DNA from: Luzula sylvatica
Lineage: Eukaryota; Streptophyta; Magnoliopsida; Poales; Juncaceae
Length of the DNA stretch: 64,000 nt
Reading direction: 5' to 3'
Assembly: GCA_946800325.1 (NCBI GenBank)
Contig: OX326959.1
Coordinates: 52,523,784-52,587,783 of the forward strand
Made by a program: the position numbers and the translations under genes. The notes beneath the pieces are model-generated. The model was given only the letters and a program-made list of their open reading frames with translations. It did not search any database and was not told the origin of the DNA. Of the stretch, positions 11,440 to 24,600 are shown one piece after another (the first letter of the stretch is position 1; each line of letters opens with the position of its first letter).

Positions 11440-13669
11440 ATGCCTTGCACTCAACATGGCCTCTTAGTCGTAGTGCGATACCTTCTCTTTCTGACAATCT
11501 TCGAAACCCTAATTACCACTTCGAACAGCACTTCCAATGAATTCATCTTCAATGGATTTACCAACACAAACTTAAACCTGAACGAACTCGCCCAGATCAC
11601 CTCTGATGGACTCTTAATTCTAACTAACTATACAAAGCAGGCATTAGGCCAAGCATTCTATCCAAATCCTATCAATTTCAAGAATCCTTCTAGCAATGCT
11701 TCTCTATCTTTCTCGACAAACTTTGTATTCGCTATACTTCCTCAATACCCCGATGTGAGCGGTCACGGCCTCACTTTCGTAATATACCCTTGGAAAGATA
11801 TACCTAGTGCGATGCCTAGTCAGTTTTTAGGCATTTTAAATAGTTCCAACAATGGTAACTCGAGCAATCATTTGGTTGCAGTTGAACTTGACACGGTAAA
11901 ATCTATAGAGTTCGAAGATATAGATGATAATCATGTTGGAATAAATGTGAACAAATTGATATCCTCTAATTCAACTACGGCCGGGTATTATAACATAACG
12001 GGTAATTTTGTAAATTTGATGCTAATTAGTGGGGACTTGATGCAAGTTTGGATCAATTACTATAGCAATGATATGAGGCTTGAAGTCCGAATCGGACCAA
12101 TTAAAATGCCAAGACCTGCATTTCCTATTGTGACAAGTATAGTCAACTTTTCAGATATTATTCTTGATGAAATGTATGTGGGTTTCACGGCATCGACAGG
12201 TGCGGGTTCTGGGTTGCATTGTGTGCTAGGGTGGAGCTTTAGCCTCGATGAAAATGCTCCAACCCTGAATGTCTCAAAACTTCCATCAATTCCACTAATG
12301 ATTTCCCAAAATCCAAATGGGAAATCGTCGGTGGTTCCAATCGTAACATTGTCTCTTGTTGGAGTGATTTTGGTAACTGTCACAGTTCCTGGTTTCTTGT
12401 ATTACCTCAGGCGTAAGAAGAAATTTGCAGAGATAAAAGAAGAATGGGAACTAGAGTACGGTCCTCATAGGATATCCTATAGAGATCTTTATAATGCAAC
12501 CAAAGGATTCAAGGAATCAAACCTAATCGGGTCTGGTGGGTTCGGGCGGGTTTACAAGGGAACATTGCCAAAAACAAAAACCGAGGTTGCGGTGAAGAGA
12601 ATTTCATATTACTCAAAACAAGGAGTGAGAGAGTTTGTCTCAGAGATTGTGAGTTTGAGTCGGTTAAGGCATCGAAACCTGGTTCAGTTACTCGGCTATT
12701 GCCAGCGACAGGACGAGCTTCTTTTGGTCTATGATTATATGGTGAATGGTAGTCTTGACAGGTTTCTTTTTGGTGAAAATAAACCATCACTAAGTTGGAA
12801 TGAAAGGTTTAGAGTCATTAATGGTGTGGCGACCGGTCTTCTGTACTTGCACGAAGGGTGGGACCAAGTCGTCATACATAGAGACATCAAGGCAAGTAAT
12901 GTTCTACTAGATAGCGAACACAATGCCAAACTAAGTGATTTTGGTCTTGCAAAATTGTACGACCATGGAAGCAATCCGCAAACCACACATATCGTTGGCA
13001 CTCTAGGTTCGTATTTGCTGAATTAATTGCATTTGTAGTTCAAAAAATAATTAATAGTTGTCGTGAATTTCTCTTGTTGTCCTAATCGAAAGCCCTTGTT
13101 ATGTAGGTTACATCGCGCCAGAGATCAACCGAACAGGCAAACCGACAACATCTAGTGACATATTCGCCTTTGGGATCTTCCTTCTAGAGGTTGATCATTT
13201 TTCTTAATAAAAGAACCATAATAGCTAACGTAATTGAAACAAAAAAAGGTTTGTAACACTCGCTTACTGATTGATTAAGGTTACTTGTGCTCGAAGACCC
13301 ATGGATTTTACAAAAGAGGATGCACCCGGTTTGATCGAGTCAGTCTTGGACTATTGGAAGAAATCAAGTGTCATCAAGGCCATAGATCCAAAATTGGAGG
13401 GGCGGTTTGACGAGAAAGAAGCAGAGTTGGTGCTTAAACTCGGCTTGTTATGCTCGCATCCCGAACCTACAACTAGGCCAACCATGAGACAAGTTGTGCA
13501 TATCTTGGAGGGAAGTGAGGAGATGCCGAAGCTCTCGTCACTAAGCTTTGGAGGATTAGCGAGTTATGATCAACCCTTTGATGATTTTGTGGCTTCTTAT
13601 GATAATGAACTTCTTTCTCAAGTGGATCTTATATCTGAAGAAACTTCACTGACAAATTCCTTCAGTTAG
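11440..13669 (+). CDS. L-type lectin-domain receptor kinase, copy 1 (three exons)
   Basis: The model is join(11440..13006, 13107..13189, 13280..13669), 679 residues. It has a signal peptide (about 1-29), a legume-lectin domain (about 33-275) with several N-glycosylation sites, one membrane span (about 297-319), a basic RRKKK stop-transfer and a Ser/Thr kinase. The glycine loop [11 protein letters not shown] (about 362) with [13 protein letters not shown] (about 479) and DFGLAK (about 497) are intact. Introns of 100 and 90 bp have GT-AG ends. They restore GTLG-YIAPE (phase 1) and LLE-VTCARRP (phase 0), both conserved in LecRK kinases. Such receptors sit in the plasma membrane and act in defence or wall sensing; the ligand cannot be inferred. 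It faces PG1. If intron 1 were retained the protein would end at GSYLLN. Confidence 0.9.
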
Positions 13670-14144
13670 TTTACACTTATTTGTTCGACTTTTGTACAGT
13701 TAATTATATCATTTTGTGTTCGTTTTAATCGATCGTTCAATCAGATTTTTGATTTAGTACTCGATGTTATCTATTCCTTATCGCAAGAATACATACCTTT
13801 ACCTAGAAGAGGGTTCATAATGAATTCATCGACGGTCTATGAACTTAATGAAAATGCTCCCATTGGTTGGGTCCGTGCTGGACCCGTACCCCCAAATAAC
13901 TTCTTCCTTCACAAATCTACTGTCAGTCTATCATGGATTCAAGTTTCCAGCTCTTTTTCCTTCTTATTTGTTTGTTTCAAAGAAAACTACAATATATATT
14001 ACACACTAATTAAATAAACAACATTAACAACAACCAATTTCCTCAAGTTATATACAAACTCATGCGACCTGAATAAAATAACAAGAATGGAACTAGCACT
14101 AGACAAATGAACACGCTAAAATAGCACAACCACGCTAAAATAAA
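13670..14144. other. intergenic region between convergent LecRK1 and PG1
   Basis: The two genes converge here with about 475 bp between their stops. It is almost identical to 57938-58416. Shared 3' UTR sequence is likely for both genes. The short open frame at 13820-14017 shows no protein-family similarity. Confidence 0.6.
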
Positions 14145-14619
14145 CTAAATCGATGCCAAATTATAAAACGTACCGAGCAACCTATTGGCGCAAGACTTTT
14201 GTGGTTCTTGTTCCAGAATCTCATCATCGTAGCAATCCTTCGCTTGTTCGGGTACTTGATTCAAAGCATTACACAACTCGGGCGAAACCAAATTGCTATA
14301 TCCATCAATATAAGAACAATTCCAAGGCGGGCTCGATTTCACAGTTCCAAACGATACATTCATCATGCAAATATTACTAAAATTATCCCCTTGAATACCC
14401 TCCAACAAACCCGCAAAGCCAATATTCACCCCGACCACGTCCTTTATAGTAATCCTACTAACAACCGGAAGAGCATTTTCGTCGTAATTTCCATCGGGAT
14501 GCTCCCCGTAATTTCCCGCAATTCTAATGGCTATTTTCACATTATCCATGACCACGTCCGAAATGTGCAAATTACGAATGTAGCCTCCGCGTCCCGGGGA
14601 AGTTTTGACTCGTATACCG

Positions 14620-14851
14620 TGTTAGTATTCACTGGATAACTCCAGTCTGTATCCATTACTGGAGATGTTTTTCATCTTGTTTTTAGCTACAGTCTAGTAT
14701 GGCGACGTGTCGTTGATTAATAGGGTTAGTTATAAGGAAATATTCCCATTGTTCCTTTGCGTTGTATTTATATGAGTAATCATCATTGTAACATTATTCA
14801 GTGAAATACAAAAGGTTTAGTTATTAAGTTTTATTATTATAAGTTTCTACA
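14620..14851 (+). repeat. 5' LTR of copia H (232 bp)
   Basis: The LTR starts TGTTAGTATTC right after the target-site copy ATACCG and ends ...TTTCTACA just before TGGTAT of the primer-binding site. A TATA-like TATTTATATGAG is at about 14765. There is no matching 3' LTR in the window. Confidence 0.75.
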
Positions 14852-14858
14852 TGGTATT
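14852..14858 (+). promoter_or_regulatory. primer-binding site of copia H, interrupted
   Basis: TGGTAT follows the LTR and the remainder, ATCAGAAGCC, resumes at 18733 after copia A. The rejoined site matches the 3' end of initiator tRNA-Met. Element H can no longer prime from this site. Confidence 0.7.
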
Positions 14859-15241
14859 TGTTGGAGTTAGTGAGTTTAGATCTTGTATTTTCGGTGAATT
14901 AGTGAGAGAGATTTTTCAGAGGAATACGCAGGGTATTTTTCATAGAGATAGGTGGGTATTTTTCTTAGAGATAGGTGGGTATTATTTACCTCTACCTGAG
15001 ACACTCACAAACAAGAGTTATAAAGTGGGGATAGTTTCCCTCTTTCTACTTCTACACGAAAATAGATGATATTGTGGTTGTCTTGAGAATTGCTCTCTGG
15101 CAGAGACACAAAACCCAAACATCCCAAAAGTCTTTTTGTTACACATCTTCCATACACATACACATGGGGACACATATTAACTATTACACATTAAGCTAAT
15201 AAACCAAAATAAATAATATTACAAAAACATTAAATTTAACA
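14859..15241 (-). repeat. 3' LTR of copia A
   Basis: The LTR is 383 bp, begins TGTTGGAGTTAG on the + strand and ends TTTAACA. It matches 18350-18732 almost perfectly; one difference is gctctc versus gatctc near 15089. Confidence 0.92.
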
Positions 15242-18200
15242 CTCCCCCTTAATGTTTTTGCTCGTCATGCCCATCAATTCTCGAAAGCGAATGAACTTCT
15301 CACTTGGAAGTGCTTTGGTAAAAACATCCGCCAATTGATTTTCGGTTTTCACGTGCTCGATAAGAACTTCATCATCTCCAACCACTTCTCGAATAAAGTG
15401 GTGCTTGAGCTTGATATGCTTCGTTCGGCTATGGAAGACGGAATTCTTTGACATCGCTATCGCGGATTTATTATCGCAAAATAGAATCGTGGCATTTTCT
15501 TGTTTCTCCCCCATATCTACTAATATTTTTCTCAACCATTCTATTTGTTTCACGGCTTCGTTTGCCGACACATATTCGGCTTCCGCGGTGGAAAATGCAA
15601 CTCTTTCTTTCGGTTTTTCAACTAACTCCCAAGTTTGATTTTTCTCAATCATTATTATTTCTTCATTCATCGTTTTTCTCCACACTTCGTCTTTCACCGC
15701 TTGCTCGAAATTCTCCGGTTCAACAACACAAAAATTGCATCGCAAATAAATATCACTTAACCTTCTCATTTTTACCGGTGTTGAGCTCGGTCTTGAGGAA
15801 CTCGGCTCCATATTCACGGATGGAGAATTCGTCGTTTCTTCTTCTTCTTCAAATTAATTTTGAATTTCATCTTTATCTACTTGCGGTTCGGTTTTCTTTT
15901 CATGTATCACTATCGGTACACTTTCTACGCATTTTTCTTTCCAATCCCATTTATCTTTCTCATTAAAAATTACATCGCGACTTGTAATAATTTTTTCTCT
16001 TTTGAAGCTCCAAAGTCTATAGCCCTTCGATTGAGAACTATAACCCATAAAAACACATTTTTCACCTTTCTCTTCAAGTTTATTTCGCATTTCTTTCGGG
16101 ACATGTGCGTAGCAAATCGAACCAAAAATTCGCAAGTGATTGACCGATGGTTTTCTACCACCGGACCATACCTCAAAAGGTGTTTTGTCTTTAACCGCTT
16201 TGGTCGGACACCGGTTTAATAAATAAACCGCCGTGTACACCGCTTCGGCCCAAAAACTTTTCGGGACATCTTTTTCAACCAACATAGATTTTCCCATTTC
16301 TACTATGGTTCTATTTTTTCTCTCGGCAACACCATTTTGTTCCGGTGAATACCCTACGGTTAATTGCCTTTCAACTCCAAGGTTTTCACAAAATTTATTA
16401 AACTCGTTGGAGTTATATTCACCACCTCGATCACTTCTCAATTTTTTAATCAATCGGCCACTTTGCCGCTCAACCAATTTTTGGAATTTTTTAAAGATTG
16501 AGAATGCATCGGATTTTTGTTTCATGAAATAAATCCAACACATCCTTGAATAATCATCGATGAAAGTGATGAAATATTTATTACCTCTTTGTGAAGGTTG
16601 CTTCATTGGACCGCACACATCGGTGTGTACAAGCTCCAAAGGATTTGTTGCTCTCCAAGCCCGTTCTTTTGGGAATGGTTCTCGGTGTATTTTACCGAGC
16701 ACGCAAGCTTCACACACATCGCCCTTGTCTTCTATATTCGGCAAACCGTACACCATATTTTTTCTACTCAACAATTTCAAGCTTTCGAAATTTACGTGGC
16801 CAAGTCGTTTATGCCACAACCTCGACACATCTTCAACACCCGCTTTTAATGCCATCGATTTTGCATTTTTAAGAACGAGTGGAAAATTTCTATTTTTCTC
16901 CATTTTTATGGTTGTCATAATTTGACTTCCATTTTTCGATGTATCGTAGATTTTACAACTCTCACCTTCAAAATGTACCGAGTGTCCATGCTCGATTAAT
17001 TGTCCCACACTCAATAAATTTTGTGTCAACTCCGGCACAAACATCACATCACGTATGATTTTTCTTCCATTTTTCATTTCAACGGCGATTGTACCTTTTC
17101 CTCTTGATTGGACAACCGCACCATTACCCATCGTAATTTGAGTAGTGTCGGTCGCATCAATTTCGGTGAAGACCGATTCAATTCCGGTCATGTGGTTACT
17201 ACAACCACTATCAACATACCATACATCGCTCTTTGTCTCCAAGGCCGTTTGACACGCATAAAATGTGTTGTCGTAATCTTCTTTATTTTCGGTGTAGTTG
17301 GCTTGTTCGTTATTTCGAACTCGACAATCTTTTTGGAGATGCCCAAATTTCTTACAATTATGACATTGAGGTTTATCCTTGAACCAACAATCTTTTTCAA
17401 GATGAGAAGCCCTTTTGCAAATATTACATTTTGCTTGGTTGTTTTGGCAATTATTTCTACCTCCTCCTCTTCCTAATAATCCCCTGCCACTATTGGAATA
17501 ATGCCCTCTTCCTCTACCGTAATAACCCCCACGGGAAGACTCCCCCTTTATGGTATTTTGGTTTGGTGGTTTAGAAACGGTGAGTTTTGATTGGAATGCA
17601 CTCTCGAGAGATTTTTCGGCATCCCTATTTAATCTTTGCTCATGCCTTTCTAGAGAACCCATTAGGTCATGAACACTTATAGTGGAGAGGTCTTTGGTTT
17701 CTTCAATAATAGAGGCCATGTTGTCATATTTGGGAGAAAGGCTAATTAGGATTTTTTCGCAAACCGATTTGTCGGTTAAATCCTCACCCAAGCTTCTTAT
17801 TTGATTTACCAATTCCATGATTTTAGAGAAATAATCCTTAAGAAGTTCATTCTCTTTCATAATCAAATTTTGGAAATCTCTTTTTAGAGTCAAGAGTTTC
17901 CCGGTTCTAACCTTTTCGTTTCCTTGAAATTCTTTTTGCAAAATTTCCCAAGCTTCTTTTGAGGTTTTCGCCCCAATAATTCTCGGAAATAGTTTATCCG
18001 AAATTGCATTTTGGATCAAGAATAACGCCTTCGCATCCTTCTTTTTATTCTCCTTGTATTCTAATTTACTCGACTCATCTTCTTTCTCTTTTCCCTTCTT
18101 GGTCATTTCATCGAGCACCTTGTGTGCACTCATTTCTTCAAACCCCTCTTCTACTATTTCCCATAGATCCTTTGAGATCAACAAAGTTCTCAACTTAATA

Positions 18201-18280
18201 CTCCAATAATCATAGTTCTCACCATCGAAAATGAGTTGTGAAGATAATGGAAGCCCAAGCACACCTCCTTGGTTGGCCAT
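15236..18280 (-). pseudogene. copia A gag-pol, reverse transcriptase deleted
   Basis: The first frame (18280 to 15854, 808 residues) holds the gag matrix region, two CCHC zinc knuckles (CNICKRASHLEKDC and CHNCKKFGHLQKDC), a protease DSG motif, an integrase with HHCC and the DDE catalytic core, and the GKR-like C-terminal part. An in-frame TAA at 15854-15856 is followed, still in frame, by the start of reverse transcriptase (WRKTMNEEIIMIEKNQTWEL). This is joined directly to the RNase H end (FSTAEAEYVSANEAVKQ). About 1 kb of the polymerase is missing at this join. Gag and integrase could still be translated; the polymerase could not. Confidence 0.92.
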
Positions 18281-18333
18281 GGTGATCTCCTCTTTCTTCT
18301 TCTTCTACAAACTCGATTTTCCTTGCAACCTTA

Positions 18334-18347
18334 GCTCTAGATACCAA
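18334..18347 (-). promoter_or_regulatory. primer-binding site of copia A
   Basis: The minus strand reads TTGGTATCTAGAGC two bases inside the 5' LTR. It matches the tRNA-Met type primer site used by many plant copia elements, with one extra T. Confidence 0.8.
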
Positions 18348-18349
18348 TT

Positions 18350-18732
18350 TGTTGGAGTTAGTGAGTTTAGATCTTGTATTTTCGGTGAATTAGTGAGAGA
18401 GATTTTTCAGAGGAATACGCAGGGTATTTTTCATAGAGATAGGTGGGTATTTTTCTTAGAGATAGGTGGGTATTATTTACCTCTACCTGAGACACTCACA
18501 AACAAGAGTTATAAAGTGGGGATAGTTTCCCTCTTTCTACTTCTACACGAAAATAGATGATATTGTGGTTGTCTTGAGAATTGATCTCTGGCAGAGACAC
18601 AAAACCCAAACATCCCAAAAGTCTTTTTGTTACACATCTTCCATACACATACACATGGGGACACATATTAACTATTACACATTAAGCTAATAAACCAAAA
18701 TAAATAATATTACAAAAACATTAAATTTAACA
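18350..18732 (-). repeat. 5' LTR of copia A
   Basis: Partner of the LTR at 14859-15241. The transcription start would lie within it, reading leftwards. Confidence 0.92.
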
Positions 18733-19760
18733 ATCAGAAGCCCCATTAAAGCTTAAGCTTTTCTTTTGATCCTCTCCCATGGCAGATCCAAATTCTGCGC
18801 AAACCACCACCACCCCAACCCCCACTAATACTCCTCTTCATTCTCCATCTCCCCTTTTCTCTCAAGATGATCGCACGATCACATTCACTCATCAAATACA
18901 CTTTAAGCTCGATTCATCTAATTTCCTACTGTGGAAATCCCAGATCCAGCCTATCTTGTTTGCTTATGATCTTATTGGATATGTTGATGGAACCTCTCAA
19001 CCACCATCTCAGTTTGTTCCATCTTCAGATAACAACACTTCTATTCTCAATCCCTCTTTTCATCAATGGCGCCGTCAAGATCAATTTCTTCTCGGTTGGC
19101 TAATATCCTCTCTCACTGAATCTGTTTTGTCTCAATTTCTCAATTGCAAAACGTCTTTTGAACTTTGGCAAAACCTTCATACCACTTTCACTTCCAAAAC
19201 CATGGCTCATGTCATGGAATTAAAAGCCAAACTTCAAACACTTAAGAAAAACTCACTCACCTGTGATGAATACATAAAGCAGATGCAATCTATCGCTGAT
19301 AGACTAGCATCAATTGGGTCTCCGGTCAGTGAGTTAGATCTTACCTTAGCTATTCTATATGGTCTTGGTTCTGCATATAACTCCTTTGTCTCAGCAGTTA
19401 CAACTCGCTCTCAGCCCATTCCTCTTGCAGAACTCAGTGGATATCTCCGCAGTCACGAAACCCTTCTCGAACAACAAAATTCCACTCCTCTTATAAATGC
19501 AGTTCAGGCTCATCCTCAAATATCCGCAGGATCTGGAAATCCATCCTATTCCAACACTTCCTTTACTCGATATGGCCCACCTCATTATCAACAAGCATAT
19601 TCAGTCCCACAAAATCATCCACGTCCGTACTTCTCTCAAAATCAAGTCCCAAATCAACCAAATACAAACAATCCTCTTCAGCAATATCAACCAAATCCGG
19701 GTCGTGGGCGTGGAAGGGGACGAGGCAGAGGACCCAAGTGTCAGGTTTGTGGCAGAATTG

Positions 19761-20389
19761 TGTAGGGTTACGCACACGATTATCATAGTGTGCAGCGGAA
19801 TTATTCACGCATGCGTAACCTAATTCTACCCTGGATCACGCCCTAAAACCAACGAAAAAGGAAGAGTTGGAGATAATTACCTCGTACAAGTTAGTACGTG
19901 TCGATTACTTCTCCAAATCCGTGAACCTTCTCCAAGAATCGCTCGTGCAATCCCTCTACTCGTGTCCACCTTGATTTCGACCAATCGGAAATCGCCAACG
20001 CCGTTCTAGTCGCCGTCACGATCAATCTCTCAAGATCCTTGCTCGAATCTCCCTCTCAATCTCACCAGATCTGATCTGGAATTCTGTGGAAGAGGAAAGA
20101 GAAACGACGGCTCAAAACCCTAGAAAAACTTAGGTCAAATTCCGGAATCAGAACTTTATATATATAGGAAACATGTCAGTTCGAACGCACTTAACATAGT
20201 TCGTTCGAACGAACCCAGTTCGTTCGAACGCACCTAAATGTTCGTTCGAACGAACCTACTTCTGTTTATCACGAATAAGTCCGTTCGAACGCACTGATAT
20301 AGTTAGTTCGAACTAACCTTATTCTGACTGCAGAATTGCCTATTTATATAAATTCTTCCAAGTTAATTCTTAAGCCATATTTTCTTTCA
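19761..20389 (-). repeat. 3' LTR of copia Y
   Basis: The LTR is 629 bp, starting TGTAGGG and ending TTTCTTTCA on the + strand. TTCGAA-centred palindromes lie at about 20180, 20204, 20224, 20245, 20284 and 20307, grouped in pairs. A TATATATATAGG stretch at about 20158 and TATTTATATAAATT at about 20340 are AT-rich. Confidence 0.96.
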
Positions 20390-20399
20390 AACTCCCTCT
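20390..20399 (-). promoter_or_regulatory. polypurine tract of copia Y
   Basis: The minus strand reads AAGAGGGAGT immediately before the 3' LTR, the expected plus-strand primer. Confidence 0.75.
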
Positions 20400-21687
20400 T
20401 GGATTAAGACTTAATCAACTTGGCCATATGTCCAACATATGTCGTGAGATCTAATCTCATGTGATTCCATTTTGTTTGTCCAACAAACGTATTGGTGAGC
20501 ATTATCTTGAGAATCCGATATGTTACGAAATCTTGGTGTGACCGTGTAGGTTCGTCTAAGACTGGCAGTGGATATGGCAGCAATCCACAAGGTATTGCGA
20601 GCACTAGACTGCCGTTAATACCTACCCAGAATTAGCACGAAAAAGTGGAGAACACCTTTATGAAGATGCAGTACATCTTCATACCTAACTCAGATAAGTG
20701 TTACTAGTCCTCTTGTTCGCGATATCTTCCAATCAAAAGAGTCACGGTGAAGCCTAAGACTTCAAGTCATTCTCTTTTCTTTTTGATCAGATATACTCTT
20801 TCTCGATAAGAATTAGATTGATAATAACAATGCGAACTCTATTGAGTTCCATCGAGCTTGGCCAAGCATTTCATCAATCTCAATTTAATCGAGGGGCCCG
20901 AGAGATATCTCCCTCTATCCTTTTTCAAGGTTAGAAAGGAACAATTCCTATCTTGCAACCTCACGTCCTTTGCCTATGCTAAAAACAATACCCAATAGTA
21001 ATCTCTGCTACACAATTACGCGTAGGGTTAATTATATCAAAGCATTATCTTTTCACATACTAGGTATCCGTGAGATCACTCAAGTATGAAGAACTAAAAC
21101 ACACTATCTGGATATGAGTTCGTCTCCAATGACTCTGACCATGTCACAAACTCATATAGTGGTCAGTCCAATATACGACGCCGCATATATCCATATTCTA
21201 GAATCGACGCTACCGTCCCAGATCAGTAAAACCTGATCATCTCATCTACGAATATGCCAGTGTATGTAAAAGTTTCCATTCAGTGAATGGACTACCTGGT
21301 TCAAACCTATGAACAACTTTATACACCAGGGACGTTTTAGAATTATATTCATTCCGTTTAGTGGTTTTACTATCATTCAATTGACGAATCAATATGCCAG
21401 ACTATGGCCATGCAACATATTATTCTCAACTGACTCGATGCACTAAACTAGAATAAAATTCAAGGTCTATCCGATTATTATAATCGAATAACCTCACACA
21501 CTTTCTTGTTATTTAAAAATTTTGAAATATGAAGGTTTAGGTCATATGAAGAATAATAATATAAATATCTGTCTCATAAACAAATACAATCCAAATAACA
21601 CGCCTAGGGCATAATAAATGTTCTCCCACTTGCACTAGGCAGATCGAATCCCCTTATACAATAAGAAACATAAATAAAACACCCAAT
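20400..21687 (-). other. 3' untranslated region of copia Y
   Basis: About 1.3 kb without a coding region lies between the pol stop and the polypurine tract. It is related in short blocks to 1461-2623 of element 1. It contains one of the conserved-loop hairpins (21386-21425). Confidence 0.75.
21386..21425 (-). other. conserved-loop hairpin, copia Y 3' UTR
   Basis: The arms are 21386-21396 (GAATCAATATG) and 21416-21425 (CATATTATTC), pairing over ten positions with one bulged base. The 19-nt loop (21397-21415) is identical to those of the hairpins at 26026 and 26104. Confidence 0.65.
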
Positions 21688-24600
21688 CTAACACTGCGAT
21701 AGATATCCCAATCCTATCGCCCTAGCATGCTGCTCATGCTTGGCACGTGATAGTGGCTTCGTAAATGGATCGGCCACGTTATCATCAGTAGGTATCTTCA
21801 TTATTCTCACGTCACCTCTCTTCGTAATCTCACGAATCAAGTGGTAACGCCGGAGTACATGCTTGGACCTGTGATGCGCTCGCGGTTCCTTGGATTGTGC
21901 TATCGCTCCGTTATTGTCACAATATACATCCATGGGACCCGAGATGCTTGGCACAACGCCAAGTTCCATCACGAACTGTCGTAGCCAGACAGCCTCCTTT
22001 GCGGCTTCCGAAGCCGCGATGTATTCCGCTTCAGTTGTAGAATCAGCCACCGTCTTCTGTTTGGAGCTTTTCCAAACAACAGCTCCGCCATTGAGCGTGA
22101 AGACGTAACCACTTTGAGATTGGAAATCGTCCGGGCAAGTTTGGAAACTAGCATCTGTATATCCTTGGATAACCAGATCTCTTTCCGCACCACCATAGAC
22201 AAGAAACATATCTTTAGTATTCCTGAGATACTTAAGAATGCTCTTGACTGCGGACCAGTGAACTTCCCCGGGATCAGACTGATAGCGGGAAGTCACACTC
22301 AACGCATATGCGACATCTGGTCTAGTACATATCATGGCATACATGATCGATCCTATAGCCGAAGCGTATGGGATCCGACTCATTCGCTCACGTTCAGCGT
22401 CTGTTGAAGGACACTGATCCTTTGTGAGAGAAATGCCATGTGACATTGGCAGAAATCCTTTCTTGGATTGCTCCATGTGAAACCTAGTTATCACTTTGTC
22501 AATATATGTACTTTGACATAGTCCGAGAAGTCTCCTCGATCTATCTCTATAGATCTTCACGCCTAAAATATAGGCGGCTTCTCCTAAGTCCTTCATTGCG
22601 AATTGACTACCCAAATATGCCTTAACCTGGTTAAGCATTGGGATGTCATTTCCAATGAGTAAGATGTCGTCCACGTACAAGATGAGGAATACGACCGAAC
22701 TCCCACTGAATTTCTTGTATACACAAGGTTCCTCGATATTTTGAATGAAACCATACTTTGCGATGACCTCATCGAATCGTATGTTCCACGCACGAGATGC
22801 TTGCTTTAATCCATAAATGGATCTCACAAGTTTGCACACTTTATTCGTATTCTTTGGATCGACAAAACCCTCGGGTTGTGTCATATACACATCCTCGGTA
22901 AGGTTCCCGTTAAGGAAAGCGGTTTTGACATCCATCTGCCATATCTCATAATCGTGATATGCAGCTATTGCTAGAAGAATGCGAATACTTTTAAACATGG
23001 CTACTGGAGAAAACGTTTCATCATAGTCTATACCATGGATTTGCTTGAAACCTTTCGCCACCAGTCTTGCTTTAAAAGTGTGTACATTACCATCCATGTC
23101 GGTTTTCTTCTTGAAAACCCATTTGCACCCAACGGTCTTAGCACCATTAGGTAGATCAATAAGATTCCAAACCTTATTATCATACATGGACTGGATCTCG
23201 GTTTTCATGGCGTCATGCCATTTCGAGGAATCCAGGCTAGACATAGCACCTTTGTAGGAAGTGGGCTCGTCATCTAGAGTCAACTCATTATCGTCATTAC
23301 TAATGAGAAATCCATATCTCTCAGGTTCTTGACGATTCCTACTAGATCTACGTATAGCTTGTGTACTAGATTCTGGTTCACCATCCAATGGTAACTCAGA
23401 ATCTTGTTCCAGATCAACTTGTTCACTTTGTGGTTCTCGAATTTCTTCGAGATCAATTTTACTCCCACTGGCTTGACGATCTAGGAATTCCTTCTCTAAG
23501 AAGTGTCCTCGTCGAGCCACGAAAACCTTGTTTTCGTTAGGCAAGTAAAAGTAGTATCCTTTGGTTTCTTGAGGATACCCCACAAATAAACACTTGTCTG
23601 ATCTTGGCTCGAGTTTTTCCGTCAATAACCTTTTGACGTATGCCTCGCAACCCCAAATCTTTAGATAAGACAATGATGGCACCTTGCCATGCCATATCTC
23701 ATATGGTGTCTTGTCAACTGATTTGGTCGGAACTTTATTCAGTATATGAGCGGCCGTTTGAAGCGCGAAACCCCAAAATGACTTTGGCAAATCCGTTCGA
23801 CTCATCATCGAGCGAACCATGTCCAACAAGGTCCGATTCCTCCTCTCGGACACTCCATTCCATTGGGGTGTACCGGGTGGAGTCCATTGTGATACTATAC
23901 CACAATCTCGAAGATAGTCCTCAAACTCATAGCTCAAGTATTCACCACCTCGATCCGATCGAATGGCTTTTACTTTCTTGCCCAGTTGAAGTTCTACTTC
24001 GTGTTGAAACTCTTTGAATTTCTCAAAAGTTTCACTTTTATGACGCATTAAGTATAGATATCCATATCTACTATAATCGTCAGTAAAAGTCACGAAGTAT
24101 CGATACCCATTTCTAGCCTCGACACTCATCGGTCCACATACATCAGAATGTATGAGGGCCAACACATCTTTCGATCTTTCTCCTTTCTTGGAGAAAGGTG
24201 TCTTTGTCATCTTACCCATCAAACAAGATTCGCAATTTTCTATTGACTCTAAGTCAAAAGAATCTAGCACTCCATCCTTTTGGAGTCTAGCAATGCGTTT
24301 CTCGTTTATGTGTCCGAGACGACAATGCCATGAGTATGTTTCATTAGTTTGAGTAGTATTTATGTTATAAATGGACTGATTATTGTTGTTATTATCTAAA
24401 TCCAAGACATATAGACCATTTTCAACTAGAACATTACTAAAGAAAATGCCATTCTTGCAAATAAAACAATCATTAGTACCAATAACTAATTCATATCCAT
24501 CCGCAATAAGTCTAGAAATAGAAATAATACTCCTACTCAAAGTAGGTACATAACAACAATTATCCAAAACTAAAATAAGTCCATTTGGCAAAGTTAAATC

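Larger units (their letters stand above)
14859..18732 (-). mobile_element. Ty1/copia element A, deletion derivative, 3.9 kb
   Basis: Two 383-bp LTRs (14859-15241 and 18350-18732) differ by about one base by eye, so the insertion is young. The left internal edge has the purine tract AAGGGGGAG (minus strand, about 15242-15250). The right edge has a primer-binding site for tRNA-Met. Gag, protease and integrase are present, but the reverse transcriptase and most of RNase H are deleted, so the element must have been mobilised in trans. No clear 5-bp target duplication is visible at its ends. Confidence 0.92.

Noticed and set aside
12509..13001. Minus-strand frames over the LecRK1 kinase (also at 56774-57266)
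   Set aside because: Shadows of the coding strand; they appear in both LecRK copies only because the genes are duplicates.
13820..14017. 65-codon frame downstream of LecRK1
   Set aside because: The start region is altered in the duplicate at 58107, it has no domain and it lies in the shared 3' flank.
14852..18740. Target duplication for copia A
   Set aside because: Left flank GGTATT and right flank ATCAG do not form a clear 5-bp repeat; not claimed.
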